Origin: JBDZUZ01 sp040255445
GTDB taxonomy: Bacteria > Planctomycetota > Phycisphaerae > Phycisphaerales > UBA1924
Direction: 5' to 3'
DNA length: 29,573 nt
NCBI GenBank assembly: GCA_040255445.1
Contig: JBDZUZ010000026.1
Span: forward strand, 1 to 29,573
Below the pieces are notes generated by a model. It had not been told where the DNA came from and searched no databases. It was given only the letters and a program-made list of their open reading frames with translations. The number at the start of each line of letters is the position of its first letter. Within the stretch, counting starts at the first letter, position 1. The translations under genes were made by a program, and so were the position numbers. This document shows, one piece after another, positions 1 through 8,234 of this stretch.

Positions 1-5
1 GCCCC

Positions 6-755
6 GTGCATCCCGCCGCCGCGATCCTCCTGCTCCTGCTCGCCGCCATCCTGGCGTCGTGGGGGGTCCATTGGCTGCTGCGGAACCCCCGGGCCGACAT
101 CGAGACCGGTGTCGTCTACCGCCTCATGCAGGTCTACAGCCGCATCTACCACGGGCTGAGAGTCAGCGGCCGCGAGCACATCCCGCGATCGCGCAACGCC
201 GGGCCGCTCATCGTCGTCGCCAACCACACCGCGGGCGTCGATCCCGTGCTGATCCAGGCCGCCTGCCCCTTCGAGATCCGCTGGATCATGGCCTCGAACA
301 TGCGGTTGCCGCAGTACGAGTGGTTCTGGGATTGGGCGAAGATCATCAGCGTGCACCGCACCGGGCGCGATCTCGCTGGAGCCCGCGAAGCGATCCGACA
401 CCTCAAGAACGGCGGCGTGCTGGGCGTCTTCCCCGAGGGCGGCCTCGAGCGGCCCGCCGAATCGATCATGCCCTTCCTGCCGGGCGCGGGATTCATCATC
501 GCGCACACCGAGGCCAAGGTGCTGCCGGTGATCGTCAGCGGCACGCCCGCGGTCGACCCGGCGTGGGCGAGTTTGTGGGTGCCGAGTCGCTCTCGCCTCC
601 GCTTTGGCCCGATGCTCAGCTTCGCCGGCCGCGGCCTCTCCGCCGCGGAGATCACCGAGGAACTGCACAACTGGTTCATCGAGCAGACCGGGTGGCCGGA
701 GAGCGATGGCCCGGTTGAGGAACCTGCGCTGCCGCCCGCGCCCGCGGAGGTGTGA
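6..755 (+). CDS. 1-acyl-glycerol-3-phosphate acyltransferase-like protein (PlsC family)
   Basis: Family role: transfer of a fatty acyl chain to lysophosphatidate or a related lysolipid at the inner membrane during phospholipid synthesis. Seen: an N-terminal hydrophobic helix (about residues 5-25), the catalytic HX4D motif as NHTAGVDP (H74, D79), and the acyl-acceptor motif FPEGG (142-146). The length of 249 residues is normal for single-domain PlsC enzymes. The GTG at position 6 fits an N-terminal membrane anchor, but only five bases precede it, so a start outside the window cannot be excluded. The gene converges on the TPR peptidase gene with about 35 bases between stops. The exact substrate cannot be read from the sequence. 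Confidence 0.85.
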   Translation: MHPAAAILLLLLAAILASWGVHWLLRNPRADIETGVVYRLMQVYSRIYHGLRVSGREHIPRSRNAGPLIVVANHTAGVDPVLIQAACPFEIRWIMASNMRLPQYEWFWDWAKIISVHRTGRDLAGAREAIRHLKNGGVLGVFPEGGLERPAESIMPFLPGAGFIIAHTEAKVLPVIVSGTPAVDPAWASLWVPSRSRLRFGPMLSFAGRGLSAAEITEELHNWFIEQTGWPESDGPVEEPALPPAPAEV

Positions 756-789
756 GTCTGCCGGGTTCCGGCCCGCCGCGGCGGCACGG

Positions 790-3498
790 TCAACCCGCCT
801 TCAGCCGCTCCAGAGCCTCAAGACGCTTCCTGTGGATCTCGCGATCGGGTTCGAGGGCAGCCAGTGCGGCCAGGTGCCGTTCTGCTGTCGCGTAGTCCTT
901 CATGCGGAGCGCGATCGTCGCCGCGTGCTCGCGCGTTCTGGCGTCGTAGGGCGCAATGCGCGTAGTTCGCTCGGCCTTCTCCGCGGCCTTGGTCATGTCC
1001 CCCGCCGCGGCGTACTGCCGGCTGAGTTCGAGCGCGTACACCGCCGTGTACTGCTCGCGCGCATCAAGATACTCGAGGTGAGCGATCGCTTCGGTCGCCG
1101 ACATGCCCTCGGCCCCGGACAGCGCGAGATCCGCCAGCAGTTTGTGCGGCAGCGGATCGACGGGGCGAGCTGACGCGTACCGCCGCAGCAGCGGCGCCAT
1201 GGCGATCGACGGCCGACCGCCATTCTCCTCGATCGCATCACTGACCGCGCGTTCGAGCACCTCCGGATGCTCCGGGTACAGATCGAGCCACTCGGCCACC
1301 TGCACAGCGCCCACCGGCCCGCCTGCCTGCTTCGCGAGTTCCTTCAGCCGCGGCACACCATCGGCCGGGTGCATGCCCCACGCGATCAGCTGCTCGCCGG
1401 CCCAGGCTTTGAATCCCGCGAAGAACGCATCGCGGTCCTGCCCCAGCACTCGCTCGAAGGCGGCTTCCTCGCGCACACCCTGGGCGTACAGGTCCATGAG
1501 TTGCAGCGGCGCATCGGAACCCCATCGCTCGATGATGTAGGTGTACATCCAGTGCCCCTGCGCGTAGGCCTGCGACCGGTCGGTCGGCTTCTTCGGCCGC
1601 GCGAAGGCGAGGTTGATCTCGGCGAAGTCAAAGAGCGCATCATTGTCGTACGCCTGTGTGAGCAGTCGCACCGCGTCGTACCCCACCGGGCTGTCTTCGA
1701 GGTAGACCGCGGCCGCCTCGGTGAACCAGTGCGGCAGGCGGTTGTTGGTGCGCGACAGCGTGACCGTGTGCGTGTACTCGTGCTGCACCACGCGGGGCCA
1801 GTCGTACGGGCCGACCAGGTGCCCCGGCCCCGCCCGCGGCGCTTCCATCGCGATCACCGGCCCCGTCGCCGCGGCGATGGTGTGCACACCGGGCATGCCC
1901 ACGATCCGCACCGCGAACCAGCGGTGGTTGGGGTAGAGCTCGATCGTCGTCTTCTTCGCGGGGGTGTGGTCGATGCCGCCGGGCTCGCTGCCGGCGACGC
2001 GGGCGTGGATCGCCTCGAGCGGCGCGAGCATCTCGCGGGCGACGAGTTCATCGACGCCCGGCTTGCAGCGGACGATGAAGTGCTCGGTCTCGAAGGTGCT
2101 GTAGGTGCGGAGTTCTTCGAGCAGCGTGCGACCGTTGGCGACGCGGACGTTGAATGGGTCCAGCTCCGTTGCCCGCGTCAGCGCCCTGAGCGCATCAGCA
2201 TCATCGCCCGCCTGCATCTGCGAGAGCCCGAGCTCCATCACCGGCCTCGCCCAGTGCGGGGCGCGAGCGGAGGCCTCACGCAAGTACTCCGCGGCCTTCT
2301 CGTACTGCCGCGCATCGGCGAGCGCAGCGCCCGCGGCGAGGTACGCATCCGCCGAACCCGGCGCGAGCGTCTCAAATTCCGCGATCGCGGCGTCGGCCGC
2401 ATCGAAGTCGAACATCCCCGCGAGCGCTGCGGCCCGAGCTGCGAGCAGGTCCCGCCGTCCCGGGTACACGGCCACCGCGGGTTCGAGCGCTTCGATCGCA
2501 CCCTTCGCATCCGTCGCCCGGTTCCGCGCTGCAGCGCGGAGGATCGCCGCCTCCGCCGATGGGTACGGGCTCGACAGCCGCTCCAGCCGCAGCGCGATCG
2601 ACTCAGCGCGGTCCAGATCCAGCTGATCGACCGCCAGCCGGCCCAGCAGCATCCAGGCCCGCGCCGAGCGCGGGTTGTATGTGAGCGCCTCCGAGAGCGC
2701 CTGCCCGGCCTCGGGGTAGTTGTCCTTGTCCACCAGCACCTCGGCCTCGGCCAGACGCGGCTCCCACGCCGTCGGGTCGACCTCGCTCCGCAGCCGGCCC
2801 AGTTCGCTCACCAGCCCGCTGTACGCCGCCATCGCCGGGCCATCGAGCGGTGTGAGCCGCGCCAGCAGCAGCTTGGCCCGCACGACATCGACCCGCGCAT
2901 CGATGTCCTTCGCATCGGCGATGTCGCCGCGGGCGAGGCTCAGCACCTCAACCGCCTCATCGAATCGCCCCAGGTCCATCAGCGCCCGGCCGCGGACCAG
3001 CACGCCCGCGGCGGAAGCATCCTCGCCCGCGAGTTCCAGCGCACGCTCCGGCTCGCCGCGTTCGAGCGCACCCCGCGCCCGCAGCACCGCCGGCACACTC
3101 TCATCATTGAAAGACGGATCGACATACGCTCCGCGCGCGAGCGCGGCCCGCGCCCGCTCAGCGCTCGCAGCAAGGTCCGCCTCCTCCCACGCCCCATGCC
3201 GGATGCGGATCTCCAGCCGCTCGTCCGCGGTGAGATACGGGAGCTCCAGCAACTTCTTGATCGCCCCAGCGAGGGGCGGCTCGGGGAAGGGCCGCGGCTC
3301 ATCCGCGGCGGGCCCCAGGCCCACCATCGCGCCGGCCCGGTCCATCATGTCGCGGATTCTGTCGGCGCGGGCTCTCTCCTCGGCCTGCCGCAGAGCTTCC
3401 TCGCGGTCGACCTGCGCTGTCGCCGGCGCGACCCCGCCCGCCGCGAGCCACACCGCCAGCACCGCCACGCTGAGAACCGATCCGCGAGCCTTGGGCAT
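790..3498 (-). CDS. Secreted TPR protein with gluzincin-type (peptidase MA-like) metalloprotease domain
   Basis: A 902-residue exported protein. The ATG at 3498 is chosen because GGAGG lies about six bases upstream and the start opens a signal peptide ending in an Ala-rich site before QVDREEA. An in-frame TTG at 3519 is the alternative. Residues about 170-455 are helical TPR-like repeats rich in Ala, Leu and Arg. A central domain (about 465-660) carries HEYTH (H573, E574, H577) followed by WFTEAAA (E594), the HExxH plus downstream Glu arrangement of gluzincins. TPR-like repeats resume to the C-terminus. Known for the family: peptidase MA-like domains flanked by TPRs are common in planctomycetes; substrates are unknown. 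It lies downstream of the LolA-like gene on the same strand, 166 bases away. A GATAAT hexamer at 3550-3555 (minus strand) could be its -10 element. Confidence 0.8.
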   Translation of the reverse strand: MPKARGSVLSVAVLAVWLAAGGVAPATAQVDREEALRQAEERARADRIRDMMDRAGAMVGLGPAADEPRPFPEPPLAGAIKKLLELPYLTADERLEIRIRHGAWEEADLAASAERARAALARGAYVDPSFNDESVPAVLRARGALERGEPERALELAGEDASAAGVLVRGRALMDLGRFDEAVEVLSLARGDIADAKDIDARVDVVRAKLLLARLTPLDGPAMAAYSGLVSELGRLRSEVDPTAWEPRLAEAEVLVDKDNYPEAGQALSEALTYNPRSARAWMLLGRLAVDQLDLDRAESIALRLERLSSPYPSAEAAILRAAARNRATDAKGAIEALEPAVAVYPGRRDLLAARAAALAGMFDFDAADAAIAEFETLAPGSADAYLAAGAALADARQYEKAAEYLREASARAPHWARPVMELGLSQMQAGDDADALRALTRATELDPFNVRVANGRTLLEELRTYSTFETEHFIVRCKPGVDELVAREMLAPLEAIHARVAGSEPGGIDHTPAKKTTIELYPNHRWFAVRIVGMPGVHTIAAATGPVIAMEAPRAGPGHLVGPYDWPRVVQHEYTHTVTLSRTNNRLPHWFTEAAAVYLEDSPVGYDAVRLLTQAYDNDALFDFAEINLAFARPKKPTDRSQAYAQGHWMYTYIIERWGSDAPLQLMDLYAQGVREEAAFERVLGQDRDAFFAGFKAWAGEQLIAWGMHPADGVPRLKELAKQAGGPVGAVQVAEWLDLYPEHPEVLERAVSDAIEENGGRPSIAMAPLLRRYASARPVDPLPHKLLADLALSGAEGMSATEAIAHLEYLDAREQYTAVYALELSRQYAAAGDMTKAAEKAERTTRIAPYDARTREHAATIALRMKDYATAERHLAALAALEPDREIHRKRLEALERLKAG

Positions 3499-3664
3499 CC
3501 GCTGCCTCCATGCACACAACCGGCCGCGCGAGCCGCGGCCTCCACTCTCATTATCGGGTCAGATGCGGTCCCGGTTCGGGCCGGTTCACGGAATCGTGGC
3601 GGGCGGGGCCCTTTGGCGAAGCGCTTGTCCGGGCCCGTAGCCGGGCCCGTGCCGGCCGCGGCGG

Positions 3665-4720
3665 TTACTTCTTCGTCAGGTCCTGCTCGATCAGCGACCA
3701 CCCGGCCGGCACCTCATCGGTCCGCAGCCGCGAGCGGTCGATCTCCGGGTTGAGTTTCACATTGACCAGTTGCACCAGTGCCACATCGCCCACGCGGTTG
3801 ACCGTCTTGGCCAGCCGCGGCAGCAGCGTCGGGGTTCCCGATTCATCCGTCGCATCGCGGTACCACAGGCGCACCTCGACCACATCGTCCAGATCGCGGT
3901 TGCCCGGCTTGGGGATCAACTTGAGCTGCCGCGTGCCATCGACGAACTGCCGCAGCGCGGCGGCCTCATCGTCCTCCGCGAAGTCGAAGCCCTCCTCGGC
4001 GGGGACCACCGAAGCATCGAACCGCGCGAGGATGTCCTCACGCTTCTGCCCGATCGGGAGCGGGATCGGCCCCTCGCCGATCCGCATCGGATCACGCGCA
4101 TCACCCTCGGCGACGACGCGGCGCTTCACAACCTGTTTCTCCGCGCCGCTCCGCTCGACAAGGAATGTGCCGTCGAAGATGTACGTGAGCTCCTGCGGCT
4201 CGATCCGCCGGCCGACCTGCAGCCGGTCGAACGTCACGGAGAAGCGGCGGTCACGCTTCGCGTTCCGCTCTCCATCTCCCGTGCCGTTCGCGGCGTCCTT
4301 CTGGCCGGCATCGAAGTACACGAGGCTCCCGATCCGCGTCTGCCGGTCGCCCGCAATCTCGAACAGCCGGTCGTACTTGATGTCGGCCGTCAGTGTCTTC
4401 AGCCCCGCGTTGGCCCGCTCGAGATCATCGAGCAGCTTCGCCAGCGGCACGCCGTCGCCGACCGCACCCTTCGCGAGGTTCTCCGGCGTCGGCGCGTGCG
4501 ATGCATCGACGCCGCACTCCTGCCCGGGCGGGTTGTCGCCGGGAGCGGTTGCGGGGCCTGTTGCGGGCGCGGTCGCCGGCGCTGTCTCGGGTTCCGTCTC
4601 CGGCTGCGCCAGCGTGCCGAGTGGCGCCGACAGCGGCAGCCCCGCCACCATCGACAGCCCCATCACCGCCGAAAGCCCCAGCGACGATCCGAGTCCCGCG
4701 ATTCCGTGCAGCATCAGCAT
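3665..4720 (-). CDS. Secreted LolA-like (outer-membrane lipoprotein carrier fold) protein
   Basis: About 351 residues with a long hydrophobic N-terminal signal (to about residue 40), then a Pro/Thr/Ala-rich linker. The mature part begins with a helix ending in LKTLTADI and continues as alternating strands with YIFDGTFLVER-type segments, typical of the LolA/LolB-like half-barrel. Several planctomycete proteins of this kind are annotated as outer-membrane lipoprotein-sorting proteins; whether this one carries lipoproteins is inference. Two ATGs lie close together: 4729 directly abuts GGAAGG, while 4720 has it nine bases upstream, so 4720 is preferred. It sits 104 bases downstream of ruvX and upstream of the TPR peptidase, all on the minus strand. 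Confidence 0.65.
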   Translation of the reverse strand: MLMLHGIAGLGSSLGLSAVMGLSMVAGLPLSAPLGTLAQPETEPETAPATAPATGPATAPGDNPPGQECGVDASHAPTPENLAKGAVGDGVPLAKLLDDLERANAGLKTLTADIKYDRLFEIAGDRQTRIGSLVYFDAGQKDAANGTGDGERNAKRDRRFSVTFDRLQVGRRIEPQELTYIFDGTFLVERSGAEKQVVKRRVVAEGDARDPMRIGEGPIPLPIGQKREDILARFDASVVPAEEGFDFAEDDEAAALRQFVDGTRQLKLIPKPGNRDLDDVVEVRLWYRDATDESGTPTLLPRLAKTVNRVGDVALVQLVNVKLNPEIDRSRLRTDEVPAGWSLIEQDLTKK

Positions 4721-4824
4721 GGTGCTCATCCTTCCGGTCAGCCCGTTCGGCCGCGGTCCTCGCGGCGGCTTTCTGCGTTCCGGCCCGGTGCTCGATCGCT
4801 CCGGCCCGGTTCGTACCCACCAAC

Positions 4825-5331
4825 TTAGACGGCAAAGCCCCCATCCGGTTCCGACCCATCGTTGCCGGCCTCGCCCCCGGCCCCGGCACGCCTCGCCGCG
4901 GCCCGCTGGGCCAGAAAATCCTTCAGGATCTCCGCCGCGGCCATCGCATCCCGCCGCGCCTTCTTCTCGCCACGCGTCAGGCCCGACCGCGACATCGACC
5001 AGTCCGCCGCGGCGCTCGTCAGCCGCTCGTCCTGAAAGAAGACCTCCCGCCCCGTCGCCGCCCCCAGCCGCGCTGCGAACGCCCGCACCGCCTTCGCCCG
5101 CTGCCCTTCCGTCCCATCCATATTGACCGGCAGCCCGACCACCAGCCCGCACGCCGCCCGCGCCGACACGAGCTCGCCGATCGCCCGGACGAGAGCGGCG
5201 AGCAAATCCTCCCCGCCGCGGCCGGCGATCGGAACTTCGATCACCTCCGCCGGCGTGGCGAGCCCGGTCTCGTCATCGCCGAGCGCGAGGCCGGTTCGTT
5301 TGTCTCCGAGGTCAACAGCGATGAACCGCAT
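4825..5331 (-). CDS. ruvX: Putative pre-16S rRNA nuclease / Holliday junction resolvase-like YqgF
   Basis: A 168-residue RNase H-fold protein of the YqgF/RuvX family, which in E. coli matures the 16S rRNA 5' end and was first annotated as a Holliday junction resolvase. Seen: the N-terminal strand AVDLGDKRTG with the first acidic residue (D7), the motif FFQDERLTS, and a late Asp in ARRDAMAAAEIL. These are the three family signatures in order. The start at 5331 is set by the conserved MRFIAVDLG beginning. There is no Shine-Dalgarno site; a TACGCT hexamer lies five bases upstream of the ATG, which suggests a leaderless mRNA. The C-terminus carries a short Gly/Ala-rich extension. Confidence 0.9.
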   Translation of the reverse strand: MRFIAVDLGDKRTGLALGDDETGLATPAEVIEVPIAGRGGEDLLAALVRAIGELVSARAACGLVVGLPVNMDGTEGQRAKAVRAFAARLGAATGREVFFQDERLTSAAADWSMSRSGLTRGEKKARRDAMAAAEILKDFLAQRAAARRAGAGGEAGNDGSEPDGGFAV

Positions 5332-5336
5332 GGCGG

Positions 5337-5342
5337 AGCGTA
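5337..5342 (-). promoter_or_regulatory. -10-like hexamer of ruvX, leaderless spacing
   Basis: On the minus strand TACGCT is followed by CCGCC and the ruvX ATG. No purine-rich ribosome binding site is present. No convincing -35 box is seen. Confidence 0.4.
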
Positions 5343-5378
5343 TCGCTGTTGCCACGATGCCGTGTCCGGATTGAGTGC

Positions 5379-5408
5379 CACGACTGAGCTGCTCTGAGCT
5401 CAGTCGTG
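5379..5408. repeat. 12-bp perfect inverted repeat between divergent genes
   Basis: CACGACTGAGCT (5379-5390) and its exact reverse complement (5397-5408) flank a six-base loop. It lies between ruvX and the 884-residue protein gene, which diverge. There is no T-tract on either side, so it is more likely an operator-like or dispersed palindrome than a terminator. Confidence 0.6.
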
Positions 5409-5480
5409 ATTCGGGCTCCATCACCGCCACTGCAACCCCACCGCCCGTTTCCCGCAATACTGGGGTAGCCCGCACGACCG

Positions 5481-5486
5481 AGGAGG
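5481..5486 (+). promoter_or_regulatory. Shine-Dalgarno AGGAGG deciding a TTG start
   Basis: A perfect AGGAGG ends nine bases before TTG at 5496. No in-frame ATG exists near the signal peptide, so this site identifies the TTG as the start. An AATACT hexamer at 5456-5461 could be the -10 element. Confidence 0.65.
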
Positions 5487-5495
5487 ACCCCAGCG

Positions 5496-8150
5496 TTGCC
5501 CCATTACCCCACACCGCTCCGCCCGCTCCTGGCCGCCGCAATCCTCTCGCTCTTCCCCGCAGCCCCGGCCGCGGCGCAGCAGTACGTTCATTCCGACGAG
5601 CGCCGCGAGCAGATCCAGCGGCTGATCGAGCAGCAACAGCCGCCCGATGCGGGCGATGAGTACGCGCTCAATGCGTACGCGCTGCTCCCGCCCCTGGCCG
5701 AATCGTTCCGAAGTGTGCTCGATGATGCGTCGCGGAATCGTCAGTACGTATACGGCCCAGACTGGTACATCCCCTTCGAGGCGATCAGCGACAAGGAGGA
5801 TGCCACGCCGGGGCGCATTCGCATTGTTCTTGATGCGCTTGAAGCCCTGGAGCATCGCGGCCTCATCGATGTGCTCGACCGAATGGCCGAAGCCCGGCGC
5901 GCCGTCCGGCCTGCCATGCTCACCCCAGATGAGCCTCGTCCCACGAATTGGAAGCACCGCGATCTGGCGATCACGCGTCTGGCCCTGGAGGCCCGCCTCG
6001 TGCACGCCCTTGACACCGAGGATCACGAGGCGGCACTCTCCTCGTTCCGCGGGCTGCTCGCGATCGACCGCATCTTGAGCCACCAGTTGTCGATCTCGGA
6101 CCGCATCATCGGCAGCAGGGCCAGCAGCGCCGCGAACAGGCGTCTGCGGGAAGCCATCATCGCCCGCCCGCTCAGCCCCGCGGTCGTCTTTCCGGCTCTG
6201 GAGATCCTCGAGTCTCAGCTCGCCGCGCTGCCGCCCACGAGCCAGATCCTTGCAGCCGAAAGGATCATCGCACGCGACAGTATCGAGCACGATGACGCAG
6301 GGTACGGTTGGAAGATCGGTGCCGATGGGTACAGCCGAGAAGAGGTCGCCGAGATCACCGATCAGATCCTCGCGGCCGCTCAGCAGCTCGCGGCGGTCCC
6401 CGTCAGAGATCGCCGCACCGATCCCGCGGCGATCGAGGCAACGCGCGTGCTCGGTGACATCGCCTCGGGGCGCGAGGCCGAGGCAGTGAAGCTCTCCGTC
6501 AACACCTACACAAGGCTGATCGAGGGGCTCGATGAAATCGCGCTCGACAACGCCGCCACCCGCATCATGATCGCGCTCGATCGCTACAAACTCCGACACG
6601 GTGTGTATCCGGAGGCGCTAGCCGACCTGACACCCCGAGAACTCGCTGCGCTCGAAGGCGGGTTTCCGATGAGTTATGGCCTGGTCTACCGCCGCGACGG
6701 CGAGGCCTACACGCTCTATTCCCCGGGCTACGACCTCACGGACAACGGCGGAACGCCCGACCCCGACCGGCCCGAAATCGCGCTCCGTCCCGAGGGCGCG
6801 GGCTTTGACTACTTCTTCCGGCCGCTGCCCCGGTCGGCGCCCGCAGAATCCGGGCCGCAGGCAGCAAGCCCAGCGCCCGCCGACGCCGCGCCTCCGCGCA
6901 TCACACCCGACGAGTACTACCGCGCGGTCTACCAGCTCGTCCTCGACCACCAGCCCGCCGATGTTGATCCCGCAACCAACGCGTGGCCGCTTCTGGAAGA
7001 GACGATCGCCATCGCCCGTGATCGGAAGGCGCTCGCAAAGGAACGCGGCGAGCCGCCGCTGCTGTTCTGGTTCCAGCCGCTTTTCGAAGGCGGACCATCG
7101 TTCTCCGATGAAGAGATGCGGCTGGCGGTGGAGGGCGTGCGAATCTACGAGGAACTCGGCATCTACGAGAACCTCGCGAAGATCGCCGCCACACCGCGGG
7201 CGGTTCGCCCGCAGTCGAGCGGGATTTTCCATCTCAGCCTCACGCCGGAACGAGAGTCGACCGAGGCAGCCCGCAACCTGATCCGCGCGGTCATTGCCCG
7301 CGCCAAGCTCAAGTTCCAAAGGGGCGAGAACGCCGCGGCGATCGGCTCACTCGAATCCGGCCTCGGTGTCGCGCGGGCCCTGACTCAGCAGCTCACGCTT
7401 ATCGACCGAGTAAGCGCCGGCTCGATGATCCAGTACATCTGCCGCACGCTCCGGGAGAAGACGATCGCGGGCGAGCTCGACGCTGAAACGCTCGCGGCCG
7501 CCGCGGCCGCGATCGAGCGTCAGACCGCGTGGACGCCCCCGTACACCGCCACCCTCGTGGTCGATACTCTCGTCCATCGCACCCATGTCGATGAGTCGTA
7601 CAACTTCCCTGACGATGTTCCGCCGCAGCAGGTCTACCCCGATATCCCCGAGCTCCTGCCCCGGACAACTGTTCAGAAGCAGATCATCGAATACATGGGC
7701 GCGCTTGCAGTAGTCGCTGCGACGGCGCCCGCTGACCGCGACAGCCTGCCGCGGGCCATCGCCGCCCGTGAAACGATGCGCCGGATCGAGACCGAAGCGC
7801 CCCGTCGTTCCTACATCGCCGCAACGACCCCCAAAGACGCCTACATCTCGCTCAACGATGCCACCGTGGTCGAATCAGCCTCGGCTCGAATCGTCATCGC
7901 GCTCGAACGGTTCAAACTCCGCACCGGAGGGTACCCCGATTCGCTCGATGAACTCGCGGAGGTCGAGCTCCCGAACGTCAAAGCGATCCTCGCTTCCACT
8001 TTCAACTTCATCTACCGGCGCACCGAGACCGCCTATTCCCTGTACTCGCCCGGCCCCGACAACATCGACCACGGCGGCGCTGCCAATCCCGAAGACCCCT
8101 ACCCCTGGCCCGGGCCAAAGGCGATCGGCTTCGACCTCGTCTATCGCTGA
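5496..8150 (+). CDS. Secreted protein with two tandem copies of a module ending in a pseudopilin-like segment
   Basis: 884 residues, unrecognised as a named family. Seen: a signal peptide (to about residue 28, ending PAAAQQ), then two homologous halves, about 35-440 and 470-884, joined by a Pro/Ala-rich linker. Corresponding segments are HQLSISDRIIGS and QQLTLIDRVSAG, then RIMIALDRYKLRHGVYPEAL and RIVIALERFKLRTGGYPDSL, then AYTLYSPGYDLTDNGG and AYSLYSPGPDNIDHGG. The last segments resemble C-terminal parts of type II secretion pseudopilins (ALxxYxxxxGxYPxxLxxL and LYSxGxDxxDxGG), but no prepilin peptidase site is present, so it is not itself a pilin. Such modules are common in planctomycete exported proteins of unknown role. 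The TTG start is supported by the AGGAGG nine bases upstream. It is monocistronic, facing convergent manC. Confidence 0.7.
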   Translation: MPHYPTPLRPLLAAAILSLFPAAPAAAQQYVHSDERREQIQRLIEQQQPPDAGDEYALNAYALLPPLAESFRSVLDDASRNRQYVYGPDWYIPFEAISDKEDATPGRIRIVLDALEALEHRGLIDVLDRMAEARRAVRPAMLTPDEPRPTNWKHRDLAITRLALEARLVHALDTEDHEAALSSFRGLLAIDRILSHQLSISDRIIGSRASSAANRRLREAIIARPLSPAVVFPALEILESQLAALPPTSQILAAERIIARDSIEHDDAGYGWKIGADGYSREEVAEITDQILAAAQQLAAVPVRDRRTDPAAIEATRVLGDIASGREAEAVKLSVNTYTRLIEGLDEIALDNAATRIMIALDRYKLRHGVYPEALADLTPRELAALEGGFPMSYGLVYRRDGEAYTLYSPGYDLTDNGGTPDPDRPEIALRPEGAGFDYFFRPLPRSAPAESGPQAASPAPADAAPPRITPDEYYRAVYQLVLDHQPADVDPATNAWPLLEETIAIARDRKALAKERGEPPLLFWFQPLFEGGPSFSDEEMRLAVEGVRIYEELGIYENLAKIAATPRAVRPQSSGIFHLSLTPERESTEAARNLIRAVIARAKLKFQRGENAAAIGSLESGLGVARALTQQLTLIDRVSAGSMIQYICRTLREKTIAGELDAETLAAAAAAIERQTAWTPPYTATLVVDTLVHRTHVDESYNFPDDVPPQQVYPDIPELLPRTTVQKQIIEYMGALAVVAATAPADRDSLPRAIAARETMRRIETEAPRRSYIAATTPKDAYISLNDATVVESASARIVIALERFKLRTGGYPDSLDELAEVELPNVKAILASTFNFIYRRTETAYSLYSPGPDNIDHGGAANPEDPYPWPGPKAIGFDLVYR

Positions 8151-8185
8151 ATCGTGCGACACCGCGGGCACAACGGGGTCTTTCC

Positions 8186-8222
8186 CCTTTGTGCCTCCGT
8201 GCCTTCGTGCCTTTGTGCCTCC
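8186..8222. repeat. Short tandem repeat of GGCAC-type units
   Basis: On the minus strand, GGCACAAA, GGCACGAA and GGCACGGA units follow one another with a period of about eight or nine bases. It lies between the convergent stops of the 884-residue protein gene and manC. Confidence 0.6.
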
Positions 8223-8234
8223 CCACGTCCCTGC

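Noticed and set aside
1267..3753. An 828-codon open frame on the + strand opposite the TPR peptidase gene.
   Set aside because: It is the antisense shadow of a GC-rich gene: extremely Arg/Pro/His-rich, no domain motifs, while the minus strand has a signal peptide, TPRs and HEYTH.
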